Origin: Candidatus Omnitrophota bacterium
GTDB taxonomy: Bacteria; Ratteibacteria; UBA8468; B48-G9; JAFGKM01
NCBI GenBank assembly: GCA_016928555.1
Contig: JAFGKM010000018.1
Location: 1 to 56,193 of the forward strand
Direction of reading: 5' to 3'
Length of the DNA: 56,193 bases
Below the pieces are notes generated by a model, which made no database searches, was not told the DNA's origin, and saw only the letters and a list, made by a program, of their open reading frames with translations. Made by a program: the position numbers and the translations under genes. Below are positions 24,992-33,283 of the stretch, piece after piece (position 1 is the stretch's first letter; the number at the start of each line of letters is the position of its first letter).

Positions 24992-25137
24992 TTGTCATTG
25001 CTATCCCCGTATTTTGGGGCGCGGCAATCCGTCGCCTTTTGTCGTTGCGAGCGTCTTGTGCGTGGCAATCTCTACCTTTTGTTCCGTTTCATATCTCACT
25101 TCTCACCTTTCACGTTTCACCTCTCGCGTCTTTTTCT
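24992..25137. repeat. Composite of repeat families R4 and R5
   Basis: Left part TTGTCATTGCTATCCCCG ... GCGGCAATCC ... GTCGTTGCGAGCG ... GGCAATCTC is R4-like. The right part, TCATATCTCACTTCTCACCT followed by TTCACGTTTCACC, is a low-complexity R5 unit. Its reverse complement resembles GTGAAAAGTGAGACGTGAGA at 37655. The composite separates rrf2 from the DUF39 gene. Confidence 0.65.
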
Positions 25138-25144
25138 TATTCTA

Positions 25145-25579
25145 TCATATCTGGTAAAAAACGCCTTTCTTTTTCGGCTTGTTTTCAGAGAGGTCTTTAA
25201 GAGAGACGGAATTCAGCGCGTCTTTTACGCTCTTTTTTACCTTAATCCACAATTCTCTGGCAGGGCAGGTGTTTTCCTCTTCGCAGATTTCTCCGTGGTC
25301 AGCGCAGGGAACGGGTGAAAGAGCCCCTTCAAGAACCTCGACTATGTGCAGGGCTTTTATTTCGGAGGGTTTTTTTGTAAGCATATATCCGCCCCTTGCT
25401 CCGGCTATGCTTTCAACAAGCCCCGCCTTTTTCAAAGAGAGCATTATCTGTTCAAGGTACTTGCCGGAAATCTTCTGCCTTTCGGCAATCTCCCTTACGA
25501 GTACGGGTTTGTCCTTATAGTGTATTGCAAGGTCAATCATTGCCCTCAGCCCGTACCTTGTTTTAGTTGAAAACCTCAT
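25145..25579 (-). CDS. Rrf2-family transcription regulator, IscR/CymR-like
   Basis: 144 residues. An N-terminal winged-helix domain (RFSTKTRYGLRAMIDLA, GGYMLTKKP wing) is followed by three cysteines, C92, C99 and C105. IscR binds a [2Fe-2S] cluster with C92, C98 and C104; here the first spacing is one residue longer. The start at 25579 follows CGGAGGAATCAACCT. The position between hcp and the homocysteine/Fe-S genes suggests control of sulfur, Fe-S or nitrosative stress genes. IscR, NsrR and CymR functions cannot be separated from sequence alone. Confidence 0.9.
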   Translation of the reverse strand: MRFSTKTRYGLRAMIDLAIHYKDKPVLVREIAERQKISGKYLEQIMLSLKKAGLVESIAGARGGYMLTKKPSEIKALHIVEVLEGALSPVPCADHGEICEEENTCPARELWIKVKKSVKDALNSVSLKDLSENKPKKKGVFYQI

Positions 25580-25615
25580 AGGTTGATTCCTCCGTGTTTT
25601 TATACGCAATACTCC

Positions 25616-26923
25616 TCACTGCCCGGACATAATGCCTTCCGCGTCCTTCTCCGGGTCCCCGATAAGCTTCAGGTCAAAATTATCGGTCAGAACCTTCAGG
25701 ATATCCGCATTTACCCATGCGGGTATAATCGGCCCGATGCGTATCCCCTTGATTCCGAGCGCAAGCAGGCTCCATAAGATTGCCACCGCTTTCTGCTCCA
25801 TCCACATAAGCACGTAAGATACCGGAAGGTCGTTTATCCCCTTGCCGAAAAGTTCGGCCAGAGAAGAAACAACGTCAATTGCCACTATGGAGTCGTTGCA
25901 CTGTCCGAGGTCTATCAGCCGCGGTATGCCGTCTATGTCGCCGAGGTCAAGGTCGTTAATCCTGAACTTCCCGCATGCAAGCGTCAAGATGACCGTATCT
26001 TTCGGCAGGGCCTTGACAAGGATCCTGTAATAATCGTTTTTCTTCGTCGGAGCGTCGCAGCCGCCCACGAGTACAAACCTTTTTATCCTGCCCTTTTCCA
26101 CCAGCTCCTTTATTTTTTCTTTTGCGGAAGCTATTGAAGAAAGGGAGAAACCCGTTGTCAGGACGCTTTGACTTTCCGTCCCGGGGAAATCCGGCGTTTG
26201 TTTTGCCATGGCGATGAGTTCCGAAAAGTCATATCCTTCTATGTGCTTGACCCCGGGAAGCCCCACAACGCCGGCAGTGAACATCCTGTCCCTGTACTCG
26301 TCTCTCGGTATCAGGGCGCAGTTGGAAGAGGCGAGTATCGGAAATGGATATTCGGAAAAAATATCCTTCTGGTCATACCATGCCTTCCCGATGTTGCCGG
26401 CAAGGTGCTGATGTTTTCTGAGTCCGGGATACCCGTGCGCAGGCAATAGCTCGGAGTGGGTGTATACATTTATGCCCGTCCCCACGGTCTGTTTCAGCAG
26501 TTCGTCAAGAACCTTAAGGCTGTGGCCGGTTATTATTATCCCTTTCCCGTTTTTAATGCCGGTGTTCACCTTTGCCGGTTCCGGCTCCCCGAAACTTTCT
26601 ATGTGGGCTTTTTTAAGGAGCCTCATGACATCTATATTGATGCGCCCCGCGTCCAGTCCCGCCCTTACAAAACTTGCGCTGTCGAAATTTACGTTTGTCA
26701 GCGTCGAATACAGGGATTTGGTTATGAATTTTTCCAGGTTTTTGTCTCTGAACCCCAGCTCTCCGGCGTGGTACAGATATGCGGAAATGCCCTTGAGCGC
26801 AAAAATCAGGTTGTCCTGGAGCCTTGCAAGCGTGGCGTCTTTTCCGCATACGCCCGCTTTTGTGCATCCCTTTCCCCCGGCAGTCTGCGAACACTGATAG
26901 CAAAACATGTTTATATTTTCCAT
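25616..26923 (-). CDS. hcp: Hybrid cluster protein (hydroxylamine/NO reductase), short form
   Basis: 435 residues. The N-terminal cluster motif is C8-x2-C11-x8-C20-x5-C26. Further conserved cysteines for the hybrid cluster occur in SNCAL, VLVGGCD, LACGKF and LGQCND. About 100 residues shorter than the usual 540-550, as in the class III proteins of thermophiles and archaea that lack part of the helical domain. Hcp detoxifies NO or hydroxylamine and can S-nitrosylate proteins in anaerobes. It is the first gene of the run, with a good promoter 115 to 143 bases upstream, and rrf2 follows after 36 bases. Confidence 0.93.
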   Translation of the reverse strand: MENINMFCYQCSQTAGGKGCTKAGVCGKDATLARLQDNLIFALKGISAYLYHAGELGFRDKNLEKFITKSLYSTLTNVNFDSASFVRAGLDAGRINIDVMRLLKKAHIESFGEPEPAKVNTGIKNGKGIIITGHSLKVLDELLKQTVGTGINVYTHSELLPAHGYPGLRKHQHLAGNIGKAWYDQKDIFSEYPFPILASSNCALIPRDEYRDRMFTAGVVGLPGVKHIEGYDFSELIAMAKQTPDFPGTESQSVLTTGFSLSSIASAKEKIKELVEKGRIKRFVLVGGCDAPTKKNDYYRILVKALPKDTVILTLACGKFRINDLDLGDIDGIPRLIDLGQCNDSIVAIDVVSSLAELFGKGINDLPVSYVLMWMEQKAVAILWSLLALGIKGIRIGPIIPAWVNADILKVLTDNFDLKLIGDPEKDAEGIMSGQ

Positions 26924-26944
26924 TGTTTCCTCCTTTACCCTGAG

Positions 26945-26982
26945 TCCCCCCCTTTTGATAAAGGGGGGTATGGGGGGATTTC
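26945..26982. repeat. Dispersed repeat, family R3, in the hcp leader
   Basis: TCCCCCCCTTTTGATAAAGG, then GGGGTATGGGGGGATTT. The hairpin CCCCCCTTTTGATAAAGGGGGG would form in the hcp 5' untranslated region. Confidence 0.85.
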
Positions 26983-27037
26983 AAAATCAGGCTTTTGTTT
27001 TTCAATCCTATCAAAGTATTATTATCATTTTACTAAT

Positions 27038-27066
27038 ATTTTAACAAAAAAACATCCGTCTGTCAA
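27038..27066 (-). promoter_or_regulatory. Sigma-70 type promoter for the hcp run
   Basis: On the minus strand: TTGACA (27066-27061), a 17-base spacer, TAAAAT (27043-27038). The predicted start near 27031 gives a leader of about 108 bases containing the R3 hairpin. Confidence 0.65.
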
Positions 27067-27108
27067 TACTTCCGCAAAATATATTTTTATCTGCCGTAAA
27101 TTTTACGC

Positions 27109-27114
27109 TATAAT
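27109..27114 (+). promoter_or_regulatory. -10 element for the E1 alpha gene
   Basis: A consensus TATAAT with only a weak -35 (TTTATC, 17 bases upstream). The predicted start at about 27121 lies three bases before the ATG, and no Shine-Dalgarno sequence is present. Confidence 0.5.
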
Positions 27115-27123
27115 CATAGAACC

Positions 27124-28110
27124 ATGCCGGAAAACAAAAATATTATTGATACTTTGCCCGGAGATGCTGCAAAAGCCATGTACCGTGCGATGGTAACCAT
27201 CAGGCAGTTTGAAGACACTGTGTATTATATGTTCCTTGAAGGGAAGCTTCCTGGGACTGTGCACCTTTACCAGGGGCAGGAGGCGGTTGCGGCAGGCGTC
27301 TGTGCCAACCTGCGCAAAGAAGATGTGATTTTCTCCACGCACCGCGCCGACGGACACGCCATTGCCAAGGGAGTTTCTCTTAACGCATGCATGGCGGAGC
27401 TGTTCGGAAGGGTTACCGGATGCTGCAAGGGAAAAGGCGGGGCGATGCACCTTGGCGACATTGATGCCGGCATGCCTCCGGCGGTCGCAATCGTGGGAGG
27501 AGGCCTTCCCATGGCGGCTGGCTGCGGACTGGCATTCAAATACAGGAAGCAGGATAATGTTTCCATCGCATTTTTCGGGGACGGAGCGGCCAACGAAGGG
27601 GCCTTTCATGAAACGTTAAATATGGCGGCTGTATGGAAACTGCCCGTTATTTTCGTGTGTGAGAACAACCTTTACGGCGCATCAACACATGTAAGCAAGG
27701 TGATGAAGGTTGAAAATGTCGCCGACCGCGCATCCGCATACGGCATACCCGGCGTAACCGTTGACGGGAACAATGTCTTTGAGGTTTACCGGGCGGCGGG
27801 AGAGGCGGTACAGAGGGCGCGTATGGGCGGGGGACCGACGCTTCTGGAATGCAAGACATACCGCAGGGGCGGCCACTCAAGGGGAGATTCCAACCTTTAC
27901 CGCGACAAGAAAGAGGAAGCGGAGTGGCTGGCAAAAGACCCTCTTGTCCTTGTCCGCGAAAAGCTGGTAACCGGCGGGATAATTACGGAGGAGGAGATAA
28001 AAAACATTGAGGAGCAGGTTAAAGCGGAGATTGAAAAAGCCGTAAAGTTTGCCGAAGAAAGCCCGTTCCCTGCAAAAGAAGAAATATTCAAAGACTTCTG
28101 GGCCGACTGA
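27124..28110 (+). CDS. pdhA: Thiamine-diphosphate-dependent dehydrogenase E1 alpha
   Basis: The alpha subunit (328 residues) of the E1 component of a pyruvate, acetoin or branched-chain 2-oxoacid dehydrogenase complex. The ThDP motif starts at GDGAANEGAF and ends in CENN. HRADGHAIAKG and KGGAMHLGD are further family segments. Length and the GGAMH motif favour acetoin/pyruvate dehydrogenase over the branched-chain type, but the substrate is not certain. The beta subunit follows. E2 and E3 are absent from the window. No Shine-Dalgarno sequence precedes the ATG, and the leader seems only a few bases long. Confidence 0.9.
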   Translation: MPENKNIIDTLPGDAAKAMYRAMVTIRQFEDTVYYMFLEGKLPGTVHLYQGQEAVAAGVCANLRKEDVIFSTHRADGHAIAKGVSLNACMAELFGRVTGCCKGKGGAMHLGDIDAGMPPAVAIVGGGLPMAAGCGLAFKYRKQDNVSIAFFGDGAANEGAFHETLNMAAVWKLPVIFVCENNLYGASTHVSKVMKVENVADRASAYGIPGVTVDGNNVFEVYRAAGEAVQRARMGGGPTLLECKTYRRGGHSRGDSNLYRDKKEEAEWLAKDPLVLVREKLVTGGIITEEEIKNIEEQVKAEIEKAVKFAEESPFPAKEEIFKDFWAD

Positions 28111-28143
28111 AAAAAAAGGATAAAATAACATCCTCTCATTCTT

Positions 28144-28181
28144 TTCCTCTCCCCTCGGGGGAGAGGATTAAGGTGAGGGGG
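28144..28181. repeat. Dispersed R2 repeat between E1 alpha and E1 beta
   Basis: TTCCTCTCCCCTCGGGGGAG, then AGGATTAAGGTGAGGGG. The hairpin would lie within the bicistronic mRNA. Confidence 0.9.
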
Positions 28182-28214
28182 ATGAGTCCGGGCAGATAAG
28201 GAGATTGTGAACGG

Positions 28215-29231
28215 ATGGAAAGATTAACGATTGCGCAGGCATTGCGGGAAGGGATAAGGGAGGAGATGCGCCGCGATGAGCGCGTATTCTGCATAGGCGA
28301 GGACATAGGCGTAACAAAAGGATTCGGCGGCGCTTTTACGGTCACGCTTGGGCTTTCCGACGAATTCGGCCATGAAAGAATACTGGATACTCCCATCTCG
28401 GAGACAGGTCTGGTCGGAGCGGCGATAGGAGCGGCGATGATGGGCCTGCGTCCCATAGCCGACGTGCAGTACAGCGATTTTTTGTTCTGCGCGATGGACC
28501 AGGTGATAAACCAGGCGCCTAAGATGAGGTATATGTCGGGGGGCAAGATTACCGTACCCATGGTTCTCCGGGCGCCGGTGGGCGCTACCCAGCGCGGCGC
28601 CCAGCATGCGCAGTCGGTTGAATCCTATTTTTTCCACTGCCCGGGCTGGAAAATTGCCTGCCCGTCCAACGCGTATGACGCAAAAGGCTTGTTGAAGACG
28701 GCGGTGCGCGATGATAACCCGGTATTTATATTTGAACACAAGAAACTGTACGGTGCAAAAGGCATACGCAAGGTATCCGGAAGCATTGACGCCTCTTCCG
28801 ATATCCCTGCCGAGGAATATCTTATTCCTTTCGGGCAGGCGAAAATATTAAGGGAGGGTAAAGATGTTACCATTCTTGCCACACTGCGGATGGTCTATGA
28901 ATCGTTGAGGGCGGCGGAAGAACTGGCGTCAAAAAAAGGAATATCCGCAGAAGTTATCGACCCGCGCACTCTTATCCCCTTTGACTATGACACTCTCTAT
29001 CTTTCCGTAAAAAAAACAGGCAGGCTGGTTATTGTCCACGAAGATACCATGACGGGCGGATGGGGGGCGGAGATAGCCGCACGCGTGAGCGCCGATATCT
29101 TTGACTGCCTTGACGCTCCCGTGACAAGGGTATGCGCGCCGGATACTCCCGCTCCGTTCTCAACCCCGCTGGAAGAATTTTTCGTGCCGGACAAGGAAAA
29201 AATCAAGGAGGCTGTGCTTAAAAAGGCATAA
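28215..29231 (+). CDS. pdhB: Thiamine-diphosphate-dependent dehydrogenase E1 beta
   Basis: The beta subunit (338 residues). The start MERLTIAQALREGIREEM and the conserved GEDIGVTKGFGG and FSDFLFCAMDQV-like segments fit the transketolase-like beta chain. VHEDTMTGGWGAEIAARV and a final C-terminal lobe (APDTPAPFSTPLEEFFVPD) are typical. It forms the active site with E1 alpha. The stop is two bases before the start of the CBM9-like gene, so that gene is probably in the same transcript. Confidence 0.93.
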   Translation: MERLTIAQALREGIREEMRRDERVFCIGEDIGVTKGFGGAFTVTLGLSDEFGHERILDTPISETGLVGAAIGAAMMGLRPIADVQYSDFLFCAMDQVINQAPKMRYMSGGKITVPMVLRAPVGATQRGAQHAQSVESYFFHCPGWKIACPSNAYDAKGLLKTAVRDDNPVFIFEHKKLYGAKGIRKVSGSIDASSDIPAEEYLIPFGQAKILREGKDVTILATLRMVYESLRAAEELASKKGISAEVIDPRTLIPFDYDTLYLSVKKTGRLVIVHEDTMTGGWGAEIAARVSADIFDCLDAPVTRVCAPDTPAPFSTPLEEFFVPDKEKIKEAVLKKA

Positions 29232-29233
29232 AA

Positions 29234-29959
29234 ATGGAAAAAGAAAAAACAGAAGAATTTTTCGTGCCGCAAATAATGGTTGCGAAATATACGGAAAAGC
29301 CCGTGGCGATAGACGGCAGTCTGGATGACGCCGTCTGGAAAAAAGCCGTCCGCTATTCGATGTGCTTAAGCAAGGATTCCGGGAAGGATGCACCGAAGGA
29401 AGGCGGCGAGGTGATGCTCGCATGGGACGAAGAGACTCTTTATGTAGGAGCGCATCTTGTAGATTCTGACATAGTGCAGAAAGGGGAGGAGGACCAGTCG
29501 CATTTCTATACAACCGGCGATTTGCTGGAGGTCTTTCTCAAGCCGGAGAAGGAGGAATGGTACTGGGAACTGTACGGGACTCCCAACAATAAAAAGACTG
29601 TTTTCTGGTTCCCCTCGCGGAAATTCCTGGGCGTATTCAGGAATATGGATCGGTGGACCAAGGATTTAATAGATATAAAGGTTGCCGCCCATTTGGGAGG
29701 AACCCTGAACGACAGCAGGAACAAAGACAGGTACTGGACGATAGAGATGGCGTTTCCCGCCAGGCAGATTGCCCCGTGGTATATGTTCACTCCCGGAGAA
29801 GACCATTATTTCGGCCCCGGCTCGGAATGGAGGGTGCTTGTCTCCCGGTATAACTATTCAAGGTATCTTGAGAAGACGGAATTGAGCATGTTCCCCCAGC
29901 TGTCCAAGACCAATTACCATCTGCTTGAGGAGTACGGGATAATCCACTTTGAAAAGTAA
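29234..29959 (+). CDS. CBM9-like carbohydrate-binding domain protein
   Basis: 241 residues without a signal peptide. KPVAIDGSLDDAVWKKA is the typical beginning of a family 9 carbohydrate-binding (DOMON-like) module, and TLYVGAHLVDSDI and DLLEVFLKP continue the jelly-roll pattern. Members are usually parts of xylanases or secreted sugar-binding proteins; a stand-alone, apparently cytoplasmic copy is unusual. It begins two bases after pdhB. Its first codons include an 18-base exact copy of a segment near the 3' end of pdhB (GAAGAATTTTTCGTGCCG at 29172 and 29252), so its N-terminus may have arisen by local duplication. Function unknown. Confidence 0.8.
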   Translation: MEKEKTEEFFVPQIMVAKYTEKPVAIDGSLDDAVWKKAVRYSMCLSKDSGKDAPKEGGEVMLAWDEETLYVGAHLVDSDIVQKGEEDQSHFYTTGDLLEVFLKPEKEEWYWELYGTPNNKKTVFWFPSRKFLGVFRNMDRWTKDLIDIKVAAHLGGTLNDSRNKDRYWTIEMAFPARQIAPWYMFTPGEDHYFGPGSEWRVLVSRYNYSRYLEKTELSMFPQLSKTNYHLLEEYGIIHFEK

Positions 29960-29981
29960 TACCGAATTGATTTCATCCATT

Positions 29982-30020
29982 CTTAATCCCCTCTTTGCAA
30001 AGGGGGGTATGGGGGGATTT
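29982..30020. repeat. Dispersed repeat, family R3
   Basis: TTAATCCCCTCTTTGCAAAG, then GGGGGTATGGGGGGATTT. It lies between the CBM9-like gene and tRNA-Cys. The rest of 29960-30437 holds the tRNA gene and its promoter; nothing else is recognised. Confidence 0.85.
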
Positions 30021-30090
30021 TGCTCTGCTACGCCTTGTTCTCCGGCTAACTCAATCCTGTATTGCTATGATTTGCCTAACCTTAAAAAAG

Positions 30091-30162
30091 AGGCCTGGGC
30101 CGGATTTGAACCGGCGCATAACGGTTTTGCAGACCGCTGCCTTGCCACTTGGCTACCAGGCC
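30091..30162 (-). tRNA. tRNA-Cys (anticodon GCA)
   Basis: The minus strand folds into a standard cloverleaf: acceptor GGCCTGG / CCAGGCC, D arm GCC / GGC, anticodon arm with loop CTGCAAA and anticodon GCA, T arm GCCGG-TTCAAAT-CCGGC. The discriminator is U, normal for tRNA-Cys. The 3' CCA is not encoded; the acceptor is followed by CTTTTTT. Confidence 0.95.
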
Positions 30163-30185
30163 CGTAGGAATCTTTTCGTCCTCTT

Positions 30186-30214
30186 ATTATAACCCCAAAC
30201 CCCGCGATTTTCAA
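30186..30214 (-). promoter_or_regulatory. tRNA-Cys promoter
   Basis: Minus strand TTGAAA (30214-30209), a 17-base spacer, TATAAT (30191-30186). The predicted start near 30179 gives a 5' leader of about 17 bases on the tRNA precursor. Confidence 0.75.
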
Positions 30215-30437
30215 CACACACTGCAATTTGAGAACTTGCCAAAAAATATGGGAAGATGTTTTATGGCACAACCTGAAAATCTATTTGCTCTGTAGCGGAC
30301 TGGAGCAATTTCCTGTATAATATACAAAAAACGGGCGTATACTGAACGAATCACTTCTATTATAACCTGATAAAAAGGATTATTAAGTGCCCCGTTGCTA
30401 ATGCCGGTTTCAGGCGGCTTTCCTGAAAGGAGATTGT

Positions 30438-31214
30438 ATGGGGATACTTGAAAAGTTTTCGCTGGAAGGAAAAGTTGCTCTTGTTACGGGAGGCGCCGGT
30501 TTATACGGTAGCTGCATAGTGGAAGGGCTGGCGGAGGCGGGAGCGACGGTCTACCTTGCATCAAGAAACGCCGGAAACTGCCTTAAGGCGGCGGAAGAAT
30601 TGCAAAGAAAAGGATTAAAGGTGATTGGTGCGGAATTGGACCAGTCCGAGACCGAAAGCATTGCACGGCTCAAAGATAAAATTATCTCAGAACAGTCAAA
30701 AATAGATATCCTTGTGAATAATGCCGTTTTAAGGCCGATGAAGTCTCCCGAGGCAATCGAGGACTTCGACCTTTCCATGAAAGTCAACGCCACCGGCGTG
30801 GTAAACGTTACAAGGATTTTTGTCGAAGAGATGAAAAAGAAAAAATCGGGAGCCATAATCAATATATCGTCGATCTACGGCGTTCTGGGAACCGACCTTT
30901 CGCTTTATGAAGAAACAGAGATGTCTGCAGGCGCACCAGATTATTTTTTTCACAGGGCGGGCATAATCAATCTTACACGGTATTATGCGGCGGTTCTCGG
31001 GCCCTATAACGTCAGGGTTAACTGTATCTCCCCGGGAGGGCTTTTCAACAACCAGGACCCGCGGTTTGTGGAAAGGTACAACAAAAAGACTTTTCTGGGA
31101 AGGATGGCAAACAGGGAGGATATAAAGGGAGCGGTTGTATTCCTTGCCTCCGATGCAAGCCCCTACATAACGGGTGAAAACATAATGGTTGACGGCGGAC
31201 TCTCCGCCAAATGA
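30438..31214 (+). CDS. Short-chain dehydrogenase/reductase, variant active site
   Basis: 258 residues, a classical SDR of the gluconate 5-dehydrogenase or sugar-acid type. The Rossmann motif is TGGAGLYG (17-24), with NNA (95-97) and the catalytic serine in INISSIYG (Ser144/145). The usual YxxxK reads Y169-F-F-H-R173, so Arg replaces the catalytic lysine. The C-terminal SPGG and VDGG segments are normal. AAAGGAGATTGT precedes the start. A TATAAT at 30316-30321 may belong to its promoter. It begins a carbohydrate gene group with two Gfo/Idh/MocA genes. Substrate unknown. Confidence 0.88.
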   Translation: MGILEKFSLEGKVALVTGGAGLYGSCIVEGLAEAGATVYLASRNAGNCLKAAEELQRKGLKVIGAELDQSETESIARLKDKIISEQSKIDILVNNAVLRPMKSPEAIEDFDLSMKVNATGVVNVTRIFVEEMKKKKSGAIINISSIYGVLGTDLSLYEETEMSAGAPDYFFHRAGIINLTRYYAAVLGPYNVRVNCISPGGLFNNQDPRFVERYNKKTFLGRMANREDIKGAVVFLASDASPYITGENIMVDGGLSAK

Positions 31215-31331
31215 ATTTTTAATTTCCGTAGTTGACCGCATGATTTAGATACAAAGATATTATCAACGGGAATGCGGCAGAAGAACACTCTCGATTATAA
31301 AAGAAGATTACATGAAACTGAGGTTTTTACT

Positions 31332-32306
31332 GTGAAGAAAAAGATACTTATAGCTGGCGCCGGCGGTATAGGAAGGAAGCATGTGGAAGGATTTTTGAGA
31401 ACAGGCAGTTTTTCGGTCTCAATATGCGATACGGATTTTGTAAAGACCGACAAAATAAAGGCGGACTATCCGGTTGAGGATATTTTTAATGACTTCAACA
31501 GTATCAATCTGAATGATTTTGAAGCGGTTCTTATTTCAACGCCGGCAAATTACCATGTGCCCATGGCTTCTTTGTGCGCGGTGAGGGGAGTCCCGTTCCT
31601 TCTGGAAAAACCCCTTTCACTCAACATGGACGGCGTTGATGTACTTGTAAACGCAGTTAAAAAAAACAATGTTAAGTGCGCAGCAGGATTTACGCGACGC
31701 AGCATACCCTCATTTGTAAAATTAAGGGAATTACTGGGAGAAAAAAAGGTAATGCCCAAAACGGCTGTTTTTTCAGGCGGCGGAGATTACAGGAAATACA
31801 GGCCGGATTACAGGAAGATTTACTTTGCCAGAAAATCAATGGGAGGCGGGTGCATACTGGATTCGGTTTCCCATGTTGTGGACCTTGCGCAGTGGTATCT
31901 GGGCAAGCCGGCCGATGGATACTGCCTCTATGACAACCTTATATTCGGAGACACTGTTGAAACGGAGGACTGTGCGGTTATAAGCGCAAGGTTCGGAGGT
32001 GCCCTTGTTTCAATTTCAAACAACGTTTTTCAAAAGCCCTACACTTTTTTCATGGAGTTTATCGGAGAAAAGGGGAATATGCGCTATGTTATGGACGGCA
32101 GGAGAAAAGCGGCCATAACTTTTTCCGGGGATGATAGCGGAAAATGGGAAGAACTTGCATGCTTTGAGAACGAGATACCCGATTTTTACGTCAACCAGGC
32201 AAAGAATTTTCTGAATCTGCTGGAAGGAAAAAGAAACACGATGACTACAATTGAAGAAGCCGCGCAGAATCTTGAATTTCTGTTGAGGGTTAAAAAGAAA
32301 GGATAA
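31332..32306 (+). CDS. Gfo/Idh/MocA-family oxidoreductase
   Basis: About 324 residues. A Rossmann NAD(P) site, ILIAGAGGIGRKH, lies directly at the N-terminus of the chosen GTG start (31332). The EKPLS motif carries the family's catalytic lysine, and GGGCILDSVSHVVDLAQW carries the substrate-site aspartate/histidine region. An in-frame ATG at 31272 would add 20 residues with no conserved character and a poorer ribosome-binding site; both remain possible. Such enzymes oxidise sugars, inositols or sugar acids. The context (SDR upstream, second family member downstream) suggests a sugar-acid pathway. Confidence 0.88.
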   Translation: MKKKILIAGAGGIGRKHVEGFLRTGSFSVSICDTDFVKTDKIKADYPVEDIFNDFNSINLNDFEAVLISTPANYHVPMASLCAVRGVPFLLEKPLSLNMDGVDVLVNAVKKNNVKCAAGFTRRSIPSFVKLRELLGEKKVMPKTAVFSGGGDYRKYRPDYRKIYFARKSMGGGCILDSVSHVVDLAQWYLGKPADGYCLYDNLIFGDTVETEDCAVISARFGGALVSISNNVFQKPYTFFMEFIGEKGNMRYVMDGRRKAAITFSGDDSGKWEELACFENEIPDFYVNQAKNFLNLLEGKRNTMTTIEEAAQNLEFLLRVKKKG

Positions 32307-32347
32307 AACCAACCCTTTTGCGTTAAAAATACCGGAGGAAAGGACCA

Positions 32348-33268
32348 ATGAAAAAACTGGCTTTTATCGGGACAAACGAGGGCAACGGGCATATCTTTTC
32401 GTGGAGCGCAATAATAAACGGGAGGTATGACCGGGAAAGGATGAAAAACTGCGGATATCCGGTGATACCCGAGTATCTCGCCAAAGAGCCGCCCGAAAAC
32501 ATGGGAATAGAAGGTGCGCAGGTATGTTACGTATGGACGGAAGATAAAAGTTACGCGGAATACGTGGCAAAGACCTCTTACATAGAGACCGTGCTTGACC
32601 GTCCTGAAGAGGCGCTCGGAAAGGTTGACGGAGTCGTTATAACAACGGATATCGGAAACAGGCACCTTAAACTTGCAAAACCCTTCATTAAAAAAAATAT
32701 ACCGGTATTCATAGACAAGCCGCTTACGGATAACGAAGACGACCTGAAGGCGTTCGTAAAATACTTCAAGATGAATAAACCTCTGCTTTCCTCTTCCAGT
32801 GTCAGATATTCAAAGGATATTGAGAATTTTTCCCGTGAAAACAGGGAAAAAGTAGAATTTGTGCGGTGCCTCATGAGCAAATTTTGGGAGACTTACGGCG
32901 TGCATGCAATGGAAGGCTTGTATAAAATTCTCGGTCCCGGGATAAAAAGCGTTACCAACCTCGGTGATAAGAATATCAACGTTGTTTACCTTGAATATAA
33001 CGACGGGCGCAAAGCCGTCATCGAGAACGTATATAATGCAAAAATTACGGGCTACGATATCATAACCGCTGAAAAAACCTTTACGATACAGGATAAGAAT
33101 ACCTTCTATATGTTCAAGAAACAGATGGAAACTTTCATAAAATTCATAGAGGAAAGCGAATATCCATATCCTTATCAAGAGACAGTAGAAATATCCAAGG
33201 TGATCATTGCGGGTATAAAATCCCGCGAAGAAAAAAGACGGGTGGAGTTAACCGAACTTTTGCAGTAA
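32348..33268 (+). CDS. Gfo/Idh/MocA-family oxidoreductase, divergent
   Basis: 306 residues. The N-terminal fold KLAFIGTNEGNGH departs from the usual GxGxxG, while VFIDKPLTDN keeps the DKP variant of the catalytic motif and VVITTDIGNRHLKLAKPF the NAD-domain context. The C-terminal domain is of the GFO_IDH_MocA_C type in length. AACGGGCATATCTT encodes a His in the dinucleotide loop, so cofactor handling may be unusual. CGGAGGAAAGGACCA provides a strong ribosome-binding site. It lies 41 bases after the first family member. Confidence 0.8.
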   Translation: MKKLAFIGTNEGNGHIFSWSAIINGRYDRERMKNCGYPVIPEYLAKEPPENMGIEGAQVCYVWTEDKSYAEYVAKTSYIETVLDRPEEALGKVDGVVITTDIGNRHLKLAKPFIKKNIPVFIDKPLTDNEDDLKAFVKYFKMNKPLLSSSSVRYSKDIENFSRENREKVEFVRCLMSKFWETYGVHAMEGLYKILGPGIKSVTNLGDKNINVVYLEYNDGRKAVIENVYNAKITGYDIITAEKTFTIQDKNTFYMFKKQMETFIKFIEESEYPYPYQETVEISKVIIAGIKSREEKRRVELTELLQ

Positions 33269-33283
33269 GAAGATTTATGGAAT

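Noticed and set aside
24961-25068. Upstream extension of the DUF39 protein
   Set aside because: The residues are a translation of dispersed repeat R4, and the ATG at 24960 has a perfect AAGGAGG.
24961-25144. SAM riboswitch or S-box upstream of the homocysteine genes
   Set aside because: The gap is made of R4/R5 repeats; no SAM-I or SAM-II core sequence is seen.
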